From Nodosilinea sp. PGN35 (GTDB lineage Bacteria; Cyanobacteriota; Cyanobacteriia; Phormidesmidales; Phormidesmidaceae), in assembly GCF_029109325.1 (NCBI RefSeq), contig NZ_JAQKQJ010000018.1:124001-188000 (forward strand): a DNA stretch of 64,000 bases, written 5' to 3'. The notes under the pieces were generated by a model. It was not told where the DNA came from and ran no database searches. It saw nothing but the letters and a program-made list of their open reading frames with translations. Positions 9,977 to 18,520 of this stretch are shown in pieces. Positions within the stretch are counted from its first letter, which is position 1. Each line of letters starts with the position of its first letter. A program made the translations under genes and the position numbers.

Positions 9977-10563
9977 AATTTCACGCCAGACAAACCCTAT
10001 GCCTGCGGGTGCCCAACGAGGCGATTCCCATTGAGCACTACCTGCGGCAGCCTCAGCGCCTGGTGCAGGCCATTACCGACCCGCGCCGCATTGAGGTGCT
10101 GGGTGATGGCGTGTACCGACTGAGCCTGCGACCTCTACAGTTTTTTGGCATCAGCATTGAACCCACCGCCGATCTGCGGGTGTGGAGCCTGGCCGACGGC
10201 ACCCTGCGGCTGGAGTCGGTGGCCTGCCGGGTCAAAGGCCCCGAGTACCTCAGCTTTGTGAATGACTCCTTTGGCATGGCTTTGCAGGGCAGCCTCACCC
10301 CCCAGCGCCAGGCCACCTACACCGAGCTTCAGGGCCAGGCCGATCTGCAAATTCATCTAGAGCTGCCGCCGCCGATTCGCTTTATGCCCGCCTCGGTGCT
10401 CGATCGCACCGGCAAGACCTTTTTGAGCGGCATTCTTGGCACCATCAAGCACCGCATCGAGCGGCAGCTGGTCGAAGACTACCGCGCCTGGGTGGCAGCT
10501 ACCCTCGCCCATGGTGAGGTGCAGGGCCAGGGGACGCTGCGCGGTCGAGCCGTCGAGGGCTGA
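9970..10563 (+). CDS. DUF1997 family protein
   Basis: A 197-residue soluble protein of the DUF1997 family, found in cyanobacteria and plastid-bearing plants; function unknown. Recognisable segments are PIEHYLRQPQRLVQAITDP, YRLSLRPLQFFGISIEPTADLR (shown here in parts) and LPPPIRFMP, followed by a C-terminal helix. The fold is thought to resemble lipid-binding START/SRPBCC domains, which I infer from the strand pattern. The start at ATG 9970 lies inside an inverted repeat. A second, more diverged DUF1997 gene is at 51658-52425. It is convergent with the SAM hydrolase gene. Confidence 0.85.
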   Translation: MKEFHARQTLCLRVPNEAIPIEHYLRQPQRLVQAITDPRRIEVLGDGVYRLSLRPLQFFGISIEPTADLRVWSLADGTLRLESVACRVKGPEYLSFVNDSFGMALQGSLTPQRQATYTELQGQADLQIHLELPPPIRFMPASVLDRTGKTFLSGILGTIKHRIERQLVEDYRAWVAATLAHGEVQGQGTLRGRAVEG

Positions 10564-10600
10564 GTGGCTCAGAAAAACCGGATTGGATCGCGAGGGCCTG

Positions 10601-11389
10601 TCAGCCATTGACTGAGACGCGATCGCCCACCGCCAGCCCCAACTGCTCTTGGGCGCTGCCCTGGTTTACCGCCAGTTCCACAAAGCCGTGGCTGCCCACC
10701 AGCGCCAGCCCTTGCCCTGGGGGAACTTGCCCATAGGTCTGGCTGCCGGTCAGCGTGCGATCGCCTACCGTCACCGTCCAGCCCTGAGCGGTGACTGCGC
10801 TGGCGGGGATGGTGGTAGCGGCATTGCCGAAGCGATCGACGTACTGAATTGCGCCTGTCCAGCCCGTGGCGGTAGCGATTGGATTCTCTAGGGGCAGGCT
10901 GACGAGGGATTGGGGGTCGATTTTGGTGCCCAGGTCATCCAGCGGCAGGCCGTTGGCCAGGTGCGCCGCCGCCGGGGCAAAGATGTCGCGCCCGTGGAAG
11001 GTGGCGCTGGGGTGGGGCGATCGCCAGTAGTCCCGATTGGTCAGCTCTACCGCGCTGAGAATGCCTGGATGCGTAAGGCGATCGCTCTGCCAAACGCCGC
11101 TGAGCACCCCGTTGTCGGGCCCCACCAGCATGCCCTCGGCGGTCTGTACCGCCACCGCCCGCCGCCGGGTGCCCACCCCCGGATCGACCACCACCAGGTA
11201 AACTGTGCCCGGCGGCAGGTAGGGGTAGGCGGCCAGCAGGGTGAACCGGGCCGCGTAGAGATCCTGCGGCGGCAGATCGTGGCTGAGATCGATCAGCTGA
11301 GCAGCGGGGGCCAGCGTGGCGATCACGCCTTTCATCACGCCTACGTAGCTATCTCGAAGGCCAAAGTCGGTGAGAAGGGCAATGGGCAT
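10601..11389 (-). CDS. SAM hydrolase / SAM hydroxide adenosyltransferase family protein
   Basis: A 262-residue member of the DUF62 family, whose characterised members hydrolyse S-adenosylmethionine to adenosine and methionine; relatives are fluorinases and chlorinases. Diagnostic segments are LLTDFGLRDSYVGVMKG at the N-terminus, IDLSHDLPPQD, VVDPGVGTRRRAVAV and GPDNGVLS. The C-terminal domain contains YVDRFGNAATTI. The hydrolase type is much commoner than halogenases, so hydrolase is the safer call. It is cytoplasmic. It lies 62 bp downstream of moaC on the same strand. Confidence 0.88.
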   Translation of the reverse strand: MPIALLTDFGLRDSYVGVMKGVIATLAPAAQLIDLSHDLPPQDLYAARFTLLAAYPYLPPGTVYLVVVDPGVGTRRRAVAVQTAEGMLVGPDNGVLSGVWQSDRLTHPGILSAVELTNRDYWRSPHPSATFHGRDIFAPAAAHLANGLPLDDLGTKIDPQSLVSLPLENPIATATGWTGAIQYVDRFGNAATTIPASAVTAQGWTVTVGDRTLTGSQTYGQVPPGQGLALVGSHGFVELAVNQGSAQEQLGLAVGDRVSVNG

Positions 11390-11451
11390 AGGTCTAGGGG
11401 GTAAGGTACCGCTGGCTGAGCGGAGTCGAAGGCAGCGGTGCGCAGGTCTTC

Positions 11452-11964
11452 TCAGGGCAATGATGACGCTTGCGCTGCGTAGTCGCCTGACTTGCCGCCG
11501 GTTTTTTTGAGCAGGCGAATGCTGCGGATTTCGATGGATTTTTCCAGCCCCTTGGCCATGTCGTAGAGGGTGAGGGCGGCGACGCTGGCGGCGGTCAGGG
11601 CCTCCATTTCGACTCCGGTTTCGGCCTTGATCTTGACCGTTGCCTGAATGCGGTAGCCGGGCAGCGCCCCATCGGGGTCAATCTGCACCTCCACCTTTTG
11701 AATGGGCAGGGGGTGACAGAGAGGAATCAGGTGGGCGGTTTGCTTGGCCGCCATAATGCCAGCGATGCGGGCGGTGGCCAGCACGTCGCCCTTGGGCGCG
11801 TTACCCGCCTCAATGGTGGCCAGGGTCTCGGGCTGCATGACGACGGTGGCCACTGCCACGGCCTCTCGCACCGTCTGTGCCTTAGCCACCACATCCACCA
11901 TGTGGGCCTGGCCCTGGGCATTGAGGTGGGTGAGCGCGGTGGGTGCCGAAGGATTTTCAGTCAT
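11452..11964 (-). CDS. moaC: Cyclic pyranopterin monophosphate synthase MoaC
   Basis: Second step of molybdenum cofactor synthesis, converting the MoaA product to cyclic pyranopterin monophosphate. The 170-residue protein has the family signature blocks: HMVDVVAKAQTVREA, IPLCHPLPIQKVEV, ETGVEMEALTAASVAALTLYDM and the C-terminal KTGGKSGDY with the catalytic Lys/Asp region. A TTG at 11982 would add six residues, but the ATG at 11964 (MTENPSAP) fits the usual length of about 160-170. It is followed on the same strand by the SAM hydrolase gene. No other moa gene is nearby. Confidence 0.95.
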   Translation of the reverse strand: MTENPSAPTALTHLNAQGQAHMVDVVAKAQTVREAVAVATVVMQPETLATIEAGNAPKGDVLATARIAGIMAAKQTAHLIPLCHPLPIQKVEVQIDPDGALPGYRIQATVKIKAETGVEMEALTAASVAALTLYDMAKGLEKSIEIRSIRLLKKTGGKSGDYAAQASSLP

Positions 11965-12013
11965 TGGGTTTAAACTGGGCAAAAGAATATGCTAGTATCA
12001 AAAGCCTGCACGG

Positions 12014-12087
12014 GGGCGTGTAGCTCAGTGGACTAGAGCACGTGGCTACGGACCACGGTGTCGGGGGTTCGAATCCCTCCTCGCCCG
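12014..12087 (+). tRNA. tRNA-Arg (anticodon ACG)
   Basis: A 74-nt cloverleaf: acceptor GGGCGTG with CTCGCCC (one T-T mismatch) plus discriminator G, D arm GCTC/GAGC, anticodon stem CGTGG/CCACG around loop CTACGGA, and T arm around TTCGAAT. The anticodon ACG reads Arg CGN codons. CCA is not encoded. Four T follow directly. Confidence 0.95.
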
Positions 12088-12090
12088 TTT

Positions 12091-12183
12091 TATAGCTGTA
12101 ACCAGTCTGGTTAGGACAATTTCCCCAGGAACGTTCAAACGTTCCTGGGGTTGCTGCATGTTAACAGTGACTATGGCTATAGT
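12091..12183. repeat. Dispersed repeat family R2, copy 1
   Basis: Starts TATAGCTGTAACCAGTCTGG and ends in an imperfect inverted copy (CACTG...CTATGGCTATA). The core is a perfect 13-bp stem (CCCCAGGAACGTT) with a 2-nt loop at 12123-12150. Related copies are at 29697-29797, 48004-48085 and 48938-49010. Its hairpin could also end the tRNA transcript. Confidence 0.6.
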
Positions 12184-12195
12184 TCAACGCCTGAG

Positions 12196-13512
12196 CTATC
12201 CAGCATTGCCAGACTGTAGCTTGGGCAGGTCGATGGCGTAGACATCTGGCCCATGCCCCAGGGCAAACCTGAGGGAATGGGCCAGATCTTTGCTGTTGGC
12301 GGTGGCAAACACCACCAGCCCCACCAGGGTCATCACCCCTGAGAGGCCAAAAATTCCCCGATAGCTGAGCTGGTCGGCAATGGTGCCAAAGATGGGGCCA
12401 GCCAGGGCAATGCCCACATCAAAGCCGACCATGGCCAGGCCAAAGGTGCGCCCGCGATCGCTCGCCGTCGAGCGATCGCCCATCAGCGCCGCAATCATCG
12501 GAATCAGGGTGCCGCCCGCGAACCCTTGAATAAACCCCGCCAGCAGGAACATGGGCGCGCTGCGGGCCAGCCAAAACATGGCCATGGCCAGACTGTAGAT
12601 CAGCAGGCTGGCGGTGATGAAGCGCCCTCTGCCGTAGCGATCGGAGGCCCGCCCGGCGACCAGCCGCGACATAAAGCTGGCCAGGGCTGAGGCGGTGTAG
12701 ATCAGCCCCACATTCAAAGCCAGGCCCGCCTCTCGTACGTACAGCGGCACAAAGGTGCTGAGGGTGCCAAAGGCCAGCCCCACCAGCAGCAAAATAATCG
12801 CCGGGGTGCGCACTCGCCCGCTCCACAGCTGGCTCCAAAATTCCTTTGAACCCTGCTCTGCCACCGTGCTGGGAGGGTTGTAGGGCTCGTGCAGCCGCGC
12901 CACCAGCCCCAACCCGACCAGCCCCAGCAGCCCCATCGCCAAAAACGCCGTGGTAAACCCTGTGGCCTCGTAGAGGAAGCCGCCCACGGCAGGCCCCAGG
13001 GCCAGACCAATGGGGTTGACCAGGGTCATGTAGCCAATCAGCTCGCCCCGGTTGGCGGGCGGAGCCAGATCGAGCACCAGGGCGCTGTAGGCCACCACAA
13101 AGGCGGCAATGCTCAACCCGTGGAAGGCGCGAATGCCGATCATCGCCAAAATCGAGCTGTCCAGGGTGATGCTGTACCCCGCCAATGTCAGCGGCACGAT
13201 CGCCCTAGGCAAGAACTGCACCAGCAGGTAGCCAAAGGGGGCGATCGCGATCGCCCCCAACCCCACCATCAGCACCACCTTGCGGCCCCGCTCGTCGGCC
13301 AGCCGCGACAGGTAGGGCCGGGCCGCCAGCAGCCCCACCGCAAACGAGGCCATCACGATGCCGATCTGCTGACCGCTGCCCCCCAGGGTTTCGATAAACA
13401 GCGGTAGCGTCGGCAGCAGCCCCGCCAGCCCCGCCCAAAAACACAGCCCCGCCGCAAACAGCACCGTCAAATTGGTGCGCACCGCAGGGGTAAAGCTTGA
13501 GAAAATAGTCAA
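12196..13512 (-). CDS. MFS family transporter
   Basis: Twelve-helix major facilitator superfamily permease, probably an exporter in the plasma membrane. The loop-2/3 signature appears as LSRLADERGRKVV, and its second-half counterpart as RASDRYGRGRFI; both halves of the fold are complete. The substrate is not predictable; the overall pattern (TLPLFIETLGGSGQQIG) resembles drug-resistance-type MFS proteins. No ATG exists near the N-terminus. I chose the TTG at 13512, which has GGAG 9 nt upstream, over the TTG at 13527. The protein is then 438 residues. It is transcribed alone, between tRNA-Arg and the divergent DUF1643 gene. Confidence 0.88.
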   Translation of the reverse strand: MTIFSSFTPAVRTNLTVLFAAGLCFWAGLAGLLPTLPLFIETLGGSGQQIGIVMASFAVGLLAARPYLSRLADERGRKVVLMVGLGAIAIAPFGYLLVQFLPRAIVPLTLAGYSITLDSSILAMIGIRAFHGLSIAAFVVAYSALVLDLAPPANRGELIGYMTLVNPIGLALGPAVGGFLYEATGFTTAFLAMGLLGLVGLGLVARLHEPYNPPSTVAEQGSKEFWSQLWSGRVRTPAIILLLVGLAFGTLSTFVPLYVREAGLALNVGLIYTASALASFMSRLVAGRASDRYGRGRFITASLLIYSLAMAMFWLARSAPMFLLAGFIQGFAGGTLIPMIAALMGDRSTASDRGRTFGLAMVGFDVGIALAGPIFGTIADQLSYRGIFGLSGVMTLVGLVVFATANSKDLAHSLRFALGHGPDVYAIDLPKLQSGNAG

Positions 13513-13603
13513 ACCGTCGATCTCCAAGTAGAGTGCTGGGTGCTCAGCAGCGCTTGCGCCACCCTGGTAAAACCACCGCGCCCCACCCTTTCAATGTAAA
13601 CAA

Positions 13604-14248
13604 ATGTTGCAGCTGTCGGCCATAGAACGTTCTGCCACCTTCGACCCCACGGGCCGCTACCGCTACAGCCTGGGGCGGCGGTGGAGTGCGGCCCCTACCC
13701 TGGCCATCATCATGCTCAACCCCAGTCAGGCCGACAGTAGCGTAGACGACCCGACGATTCGTCGCTGCACTGGGCTGGCCATGGGCTGGGGATTTGGGGC
13801 GATCGCCGTCGTCAACCTGTTTGCCTACCGCAGCCCCCACCCCAAGGCGCTGCGCCAGGCTGACGATCCCATTGGCTCTGAGAATGACGCCGTGCTGAGC
13901 GAGACTGCCCGGCAGGCCGATCAAATCTTGCTGGCCTGGGGGAACTGGGGGAGTTGGTTAGGGCGCGATCGCACCGTCCTCACCCTGCTCACGCCTCACC
14001 AGACCAAATGTCGCTGCCTGGGCCAAAACCGCACCGGCCAGCCCCGCCACCCCCTCTACATTCCCCGCCACACGCCCCTACAACCCTGGATCCTCCAGGC
14101 CCCTGCCACTCCCCTACCCCCTCACTCTCCTACCCCTGCCTGCCGGGCTCCTGATACACCCCGTAGGCCGCCACAATTCCCAGCACAAAGCCAAACAAAT
14201 GCCCCCACCAGGCCACCATCGGCTGGGTGGGAAACATGCCAAAAATAA
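13604..14248 (+). CDS. DUF1643 family protein with run-on C-terminus
   Basis: Residues 1 to about 163 match the DUF1643 family: FDPTGRYRYSLGRRW, the highly conserved ALAIIMLNPSQAD-like block (here TLAIIMLNPSQAD), DPTIRRC, NLFAYRSPHP and GQPRHPLYIPRHTPLQPW. Function unknown; members are small cytoplasmic proteins that normally end at about the PW position. Here the frame runs on for about 50 Pro/Thr-rich residues through a C/T-rich repeat and then 119 bp antisense into the 3' end of the rhomboid gene. The extension is probably the result of a lost stop codon. Confidence 0.82.
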   Translation: MLQLSAIERSATFDPTGRYRYSLGRRWSAAPTLAIIMLNPSQADSSVDDPTIRRCTGLAMGWGFGAIAVVNLFAYRSPHPKALRQADDPIGSENDAVLSETARQADQILLAWGNWGSWLGRDRTVLTLLTPHQTKCRCLGQNRTGQPRHPLYIPRHTPLQPWILQAPATPLPPHSPTPACRAPDTPRRPPQFPAQSQTNAPTRPPSAGWETCQK

Positions 14249-14825
14249 AGTAGCTGTAGTTGATCAGCACAAACATCGAGATCAGCAGCGGCACCACCCG
14301 CCGCTCCAGCCAGCCAATGCACAGCAGGTAGCCAAACAGGGTATACACCACCCCGCTCAGGCCGTGAACGCTGTTGGGGCCGAGCAGCCAGGCCACTACC
14401 CCACCCCCCAGCCAGCCTACCAGCAGGGTAATCCAGTAGTCGCGGCGGCTTTTGGCCAAAATTAGCCAGCTGAAGATCAGAAATCCGATGGAGTTGCCAA
14501 TCAGGTGGGCAAAGCCCGAGTGGGAAATGGCCGACAGAAAAATGCCCGGTAGGCCCTCGATGGTGCGGGGGTGCAGGGGCAAATTCCAGCGACCGCCAAA
14601 CACCACCTGGTCAATAATTTCCTGCGCCCAGGGAATGGTCAGCAGATAGACAGGCAACAGCGCGTTGCCCTTGAGTCGTTGCCCCCAGGTTGGGGGGGCC
14701 GGAGTGGGTTTGGCAGTAGGTTGGGCAGTGGGTTGGGAAGTGGGTTTGGCAGCCGCCGGAGGCGCAGCGGTGTTGAGTTCTGCCTCTAGTTTTTTGAGCC
14801 TGGCCTGTAGGTCTGCGTCGTCCAA
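14130..14825 (-). CDS. Rhomboid family intramembrane serine protease
   Basis: Six-helix intramembrane protease that cleaves substrate transmembrane helices. The catalytic Ser is in HGLSGVVY (Ser157), and the partner His is in WWGHLFGFVLG (His209). The conserved HLIGNSIGFLIF helix is also present. An N-terminal 45-residue soluble segment contains a 4-residue repeat rich in Pro-Thr (coded by a 12-bp tandem repeat). The start is TTG at 14825 (MDDADLQARL); there is no ATG nearby. The last 119 bp overlap the convergent DUF1643 reading frame. The substrate is unknown. Confidence 0.9.
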   Translation of the reverse strand: MDDADLQARLKKLEAELNTAAPPAAAKPTSQPTAQPTAKPTPAPPTWGQRLKGNALLPVYLLTIPWAQEIIDQVVFGGRWNLPLHPRTIEGLPGIFLSAISHSGFAHLIGNSIGFLIFSWLILAKSRRDYWITLLVGWLGGGVVAWLLGPNSVHGLSGVVYTLFGYLLCIGWLERRVVPLLISMFVLINYSYFIFGMFPTQPMVAWWGHLFGFVLGIVAAYGVYQEPGRQG

Positions 14826-15018
14826 AGGATTTGCCTGTCTGCATGAGGACTATAGCCAGATTAGCGTTTTCGCTTCCCCACTGCCCAGGGTGAGGGCCAG
14901 TACTGGGGCCAGGCACAATCTGGGTGGCAGGGGAACCCGGCGAGGGGCGTGAAGCTGCGCCCAGGGGCTCTAGCCTCCTGGCTGAATCCAAGCCAGCAAA
15001 CCCCAATCCAGTCAACAA

Positions 15019-15091
<73 letters not shown>

Positions 15092-15353
15092 CTACATAAT
15101 CACTCTACATTTTAGGGGGTGTCGGCTGCTCTCAGGGCAGACTAGGGCGAATAGAATATTGAGAAACCAGCGATAATGCTGCCAGGGCCGCGAGTGCCGC
15201 TAAAATAAGTCACTTAATTGTAGATCTCATTGTTTGTAAGGGGTTGCCAGGCTTTATCCCATCATCATCACGCAGTAATAAGGGTGCGGTTTACCGTTGC
15301 AGCCGCCGCCTACTGCAGGTATTCACCTCAGTTAGGAGTCAGCAGGCCATAAC

Positions 15354-16022
15354 ATGTTTATCCTCAAGCGGCAGGATGTGGACATCAAAACGATGCACCA
15401 TCCCCAAAAAGATCAGCAAATTCCAATTTTGTCGTACCAGGGTCAAACCTTTCGGCTGCTGAGCGTGTTTACCGCCGCCCAGGAGGACGATGCCAGGGCG
15501 CTGTGGCGCGACCTGACCGACAACCGGGGCAAGGCCTGTGTGCTGCTCGAAGAACCCGATCGCTTCAGCATCTGGGGCAAAATTCGCCTCGACCAGTTTG
15601 ACGATGCTGGCCCCGATACGGGTACCCCGCCAGCGGAGGCCACCTACATCAAGGCCTGTCTGCTGATGCTGCAAGTGCTGTATATGGATGTCGAAGATCT
15701 GCTGGGAGGTAAGCAGGCGCGCCAGTTTGAAGGGGACATTGGCAAGGTGTTTGCGGCCTGGAAGTTCCCCCAGGCGGTGACGCCAGATGCGGTCAAAACC
15801 TTGCTGACCGTTGACCCCCTGGCCATGCCCCAGCTCCCCCCCTGGCAAGATCACCACCTTCAGCGTCTGCTTGAAGAAACCCACCGCATTGGCAAAGATT
15901 ACTTTGGCAATGCTAACTTTGCCGATCGCGCCCTGGAGGCAATCGAAGATCTGAGCGTTAACGAACAGGCGCTGTTTCGGCGGTGGTTGCAGCAGTCTCC
16001 GGCGGGGAAGAGCTGGGTTTAG
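15354..16022 (+). CDS. Npun_F0813-like cyanobacterial protein
   Basis: A 222-residue soluble protein that resembles a cyanobacteria-restricted family I know as Npun_F0813-like; function unknown. Conserved-looking segments are MFILKRQDVDI, DQQIPILSYQGQTFRLL, ACVLLEEPDRFSIWGKIR and QDHHLQRLLEETHRIGKDYF. The sequence is mixed alpha/beta with no signal peptide or membrane helix. An ATG at 15354 follows AGG CCATAAC. It stands alone between tRNA-Arg(TCT) and the membrane protein at 16272. The family name is from memory and moderately certain. Confidence 0.7.
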   Translation: MFILKRQDVDIKTMHHPQKDQQIPILSYQGQTFRLLSVFTAAQEDDARALWRDLTDNRGKACVLLEEPDRFSIWGKIRLDQFDDAGPDTGTPPAEATYIKACLLMLQVLYMDVEDLLGGKQARQFEGDIGKVFAAWKFPQAVTPDAVKTLLTVDPLAMPQLPPWQDHHLQRLLEETHRIGKDYFGNANFADRALEAIEDLSVNEQALFRRWLQQSPAGKSWV

Positions 16023-16271
16023 TGCTGGCCGGGAGATGGGCTGCCAAACTGACACACCGGCAGGAGTTTAAGAATTATTGCTCTACACGACTAATTAGGA
16101 CGATTCTGGCAGGGGATCGGCCCAAGGTTGTAGGTAGTCGGTACAATTCAGGCGTTGCGCCAGGCCCTCTGCCAGGTCGGTGGATCGCTGCGATAGTTTA
16201 GAAATTGGTTTTTGGGGCGATCGCAGTGTTCTGGTGGGCTTAGACGCGTTGAGTTCGTTAGGAGTGAACCC

Positions 16272-17252
16272 TTGAGCAAGTCATCAACCCCGTCCTCTGC
16301 AAGTTCCTCGTCTACTCCGCTGCTCGTGGGGGCATGTATTGCCTGGGGCGTGGTTACTCTGCTGTTTTTTCTGTTGTTTACCGCTCCTGGGGAAGATGGT
16401 GCTCAGCCCACCTGGTTTTTGCTGGGCATTAACCTGCTGGAAATAGGAGCCTTTTTCCTGGCCTCGGTGCTGTGCTTTCGCAACTGGCGCAGTACGCAAA
16501 TTGTCAGCGGGCGCAACGTCTGGTTCTGGATTGGTCTAGGGCTGCTGTTCTACGCCTTGGGTACCGTACTGTTTTTTATCTGGGGAACGATTTGGGGATT
16601 GGATCCAGCGGTGTCGCTGGGGGATTTTTTCTACATTTTTAGCTACATCTTTCTGGCCGCTGGCATGTTTAAGGCGGTGCTGCCCCGGCGCTTAAACCTG
16701 GAGGTTTCCCAGTGGTTGATTGTGGTCGGTATTGGGCTGGGCGGCATTTTGCTGACGATTTTTGTCAGTCTGGCGGCGGCTGAGGCAGCAGTGGTGCCCG
16801 GTGCCCCGGCTCCGGCGCTGTACTTGGCCCAGGAGGCTCCTCCGCCCGCCCCTGAGGTGGTGCCCCCAGCGGTGCCCGAGCCCGTCGCCGAAGCCTCGTC
16901 GGCCCCCAGCTGGGTGCTCCAGCTCGACAGCCTGCTCGAACCTCTGGCCGATGGGGTGGGCCTGCTGTACTTGATTGGCGATATGGTGCTGCTGATTATC
17001 GCCGGTACCCTGCTGGTGGCCTTTTGGGGCGGGCGCTACTCGCAGTCGTGGAAGCTAATTGCGATCGCCGCCTTTTGCCTTTACATTGCCGATATGTTTT
17101 TTGCCTACGCCGTCAACACAGGCACCTATATAGAAGGCAGCCTGTGGGAAGTCTTCTGGCCTTTTTCGGCGGTGTTTTTTGGCCTGGGAGCCGTGGTTGA
17201 ACACGCTGTTTCTGTAAATTCCCGGCGGAGTACGCGGCGGCGGCGGGGGTAA
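16272..17252 (+). CDS. Multi-pass membrane protein, unknown function
   Basis: A 326-residue protein with about seven to eight transmembrane helices, including ACIAWGVVTLLFFLLFTAP, GINLLEIGAFFLASVLC and WFWIGLGLLFYALGTVLFFI. A Pro/Ala-rich loop of about 45 residues interrupts the helices in the middle (EAPPPAPEVVPPAVPEPV). The helix pattern resembles the membrane-sensor portion found in front of some cyanobacterial signalling domains, but no output domain follows. I chose the TTG at 16272: AGGAG lies 7 nt upstream, whereas the frame continues to 16212 without a ribosome binding site. Function is not assigned. Confidence 0.7.
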   Translation: MSKSSTPSSASSSSTPLLVGACIAWGVVTLLFFLLFTAPGEDGAQPTWFLLGINLLEIGAFFLASVLCFRNWRSTQIVSGRNVWFWIGLGLLFYALGTVLFFIWGTIWGLDPAVSLGDFFYIFSYIFLAAGMFKAVLPRRLNLEVSQWLIVVGIGLGGILLTIFVSLAAAEAAVVPGAPAPALYLAQEAPPPAPEVVPPAVPEPVAEASSAPSWVLQLDSLLEPLADGVGLLYLIGDMVLLIIAGTLLVAFWGGRYSQSWKLIAIAAFCLYIADMFFAYAVNTGTYIEGSLWEVFWPFSAVFFGLGAVVEHAVSVNSRRSTRRRRG

Positions 17253-17295
17253 GGCAGCCTAGAATGTTAAATGGCATTGTTACGGAACCCATGGC

Positions 17296-18360
17296 ATGGC
17301 ACCCAAAAAGCTGACCGAGGCTGACAAGACCTCTATCTTGAGCCTGTACCGCCAGCCCCAAGAAACTACATCCACACTGGCGGAGCGCTACGGGGTAAGT
17401 AATAGCACCATTAGCCGACTTCTCAAGGCCAGCCTGCCCGAAGCCGAATACAGCACCTTAATTCAGCAAAAGCGGGGTGCCGACAGGGCTACCGTTGCGG
17501 CTGGCGAACCTGCGCCCCCCAGCGAAGCGCCTGCCCCGGCCGTTGCCAAACCCAAGGCCAAGCCGCGTATTCAGCCAGAGGAGGTCAAACCTGCGGCGGA
17601 GATTGTGGCTCTGGTGGTCGATTCGGGTACTGCCGCCACCGCCAGCGCGGCTAAACCTACGCGCAAGCGGCGATCGCGAGCGGTAGAAGAGCCCGTCGCC
17701 GCCGAGGTCAAGCCTGAAGCTGCGCCAGAACCAGAACCGACCCAGCTCTCCCTCCCCGAGCCCGCCCCCGAAAAGCCCGCCCGCCCGGTTCTAAAGGCGG
17801 CCCAGAGCGTTGCTGCCGCCGCTCCGGTCGCTGCCCCAGCCGCTGCTGACGACGGCGACGCTGAAGCGACCCTCCTCGACGACTGGGATGACGACGCCGT
17901 GGGTCTTGACGACGACTACGACGACGACGATGACGGCGACGGCGATGAGGATGACAACGTTTACCCCTGGGCTAGCGGCGGTGGCGCTGCCACCACCAAC
18001 CTGGAGGCGCTGGAAATTTTTCCCCTGACGGCGGCGGCGCTGCCGCCCCTGTGCTACGTAGTGGTCGAGCGCACCTCGTCGGAGCTGGTGGTGCTGCCCC
18101 TGCGCACCTTCGCCGAGCTGGGGCAAATTCCCGAAGAGGAAGGCGATTCGCGGACGCTGCCGGTGTTTGAAAACCACAACGTAGCCCGCCGCTTTTCGCG
18201 GCGCAACCAGCGGGTGGTGAAAGTGCCGGACGGCAGTCTGCTGCAAACCACCAGCCCCTACCTGCAAGCCAAGGGCATTACTCGCCTCTTTATCGACGGG
18301 CAGGTGTTTGCCCTGGGCCAAGAGCCCGATGCACCGGCTGTCTCTGTCGGTGACGACTAG
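17296..18360 (+). CDS. Helix-turn-helix protein with acidic low-complexity linker
   Basis: A 354-residue protein in three parts. Residues 1-60 form a transposase-type helix-turn-helix (LTEADKTSILSLYRQ, then TLAERYGVSNSTISRLLK). Residues about 65-225 are a disordered Ala/Pro/Glu-rich linker, including a basic patch (TRKRRSRA) and an Asp-rich run. Residues about 240-345 are an unfamiliar conserved-looking domain (PPLCYVVVERTSSELVVLP, then GITRLFIDGQVFALGQ). It is not an active transposase because the catalytic domain is absent; DNA binding is inferred from the helix-turn-helix. A second ATG five bases upstream is out of frame. Confidence 0.75.
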   Translation: MAPKKLTEADKTSILSLYRQPQETTSTLAERYGVSNSTISRLLKASLPEAEYSTLIQQKRGADRATVAAGEPAPPSEAPAPAVAKPKAKPRIQPEEVKPAAEIVALVVDSGTAATASAAKPTRKRRSRAVEEPVAAEVKPEAAPEPEPTQLSLPEPAPEKPARPVLKAAQSVAAAAPVAAPAAADDGDAEATLLDDWDDDAVGLDDDYDDDDDGDGDEDDNVYPWASGGGAATTNLEALEIFPLTAAALPPLCYVVVERTSSELVVLPLRTFAELGQIPEEEGDSRTLPVFENHNVARRFSRRNQRVVKVPDGSLLQTTSPYLQAKGITRLFIDGQVFALGQEPDAPAVSVGDD

Positions 18361-18520
18361 CCCCACCGTTTTGTAACGATGGCCATTGCGCTTAGGGTAT
18401 TTGCCCCGGTCGCCAGCCAGGACTGGGGCGGCGTAGGGGCCATAGCAAACCGCCGATCGCCCAACTGTTGATTACACTAGGTTATTACACTGGGCTCACT
18501 GGCGTTTCTTGTGGGGAGAC

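Noticed and set aside
10601..11389. Fluorinase/chlorinase
   Set aside because: The same family includes halogenases, but these are rare; nothing here supports halide binding, so SAM hydrolase is the default.
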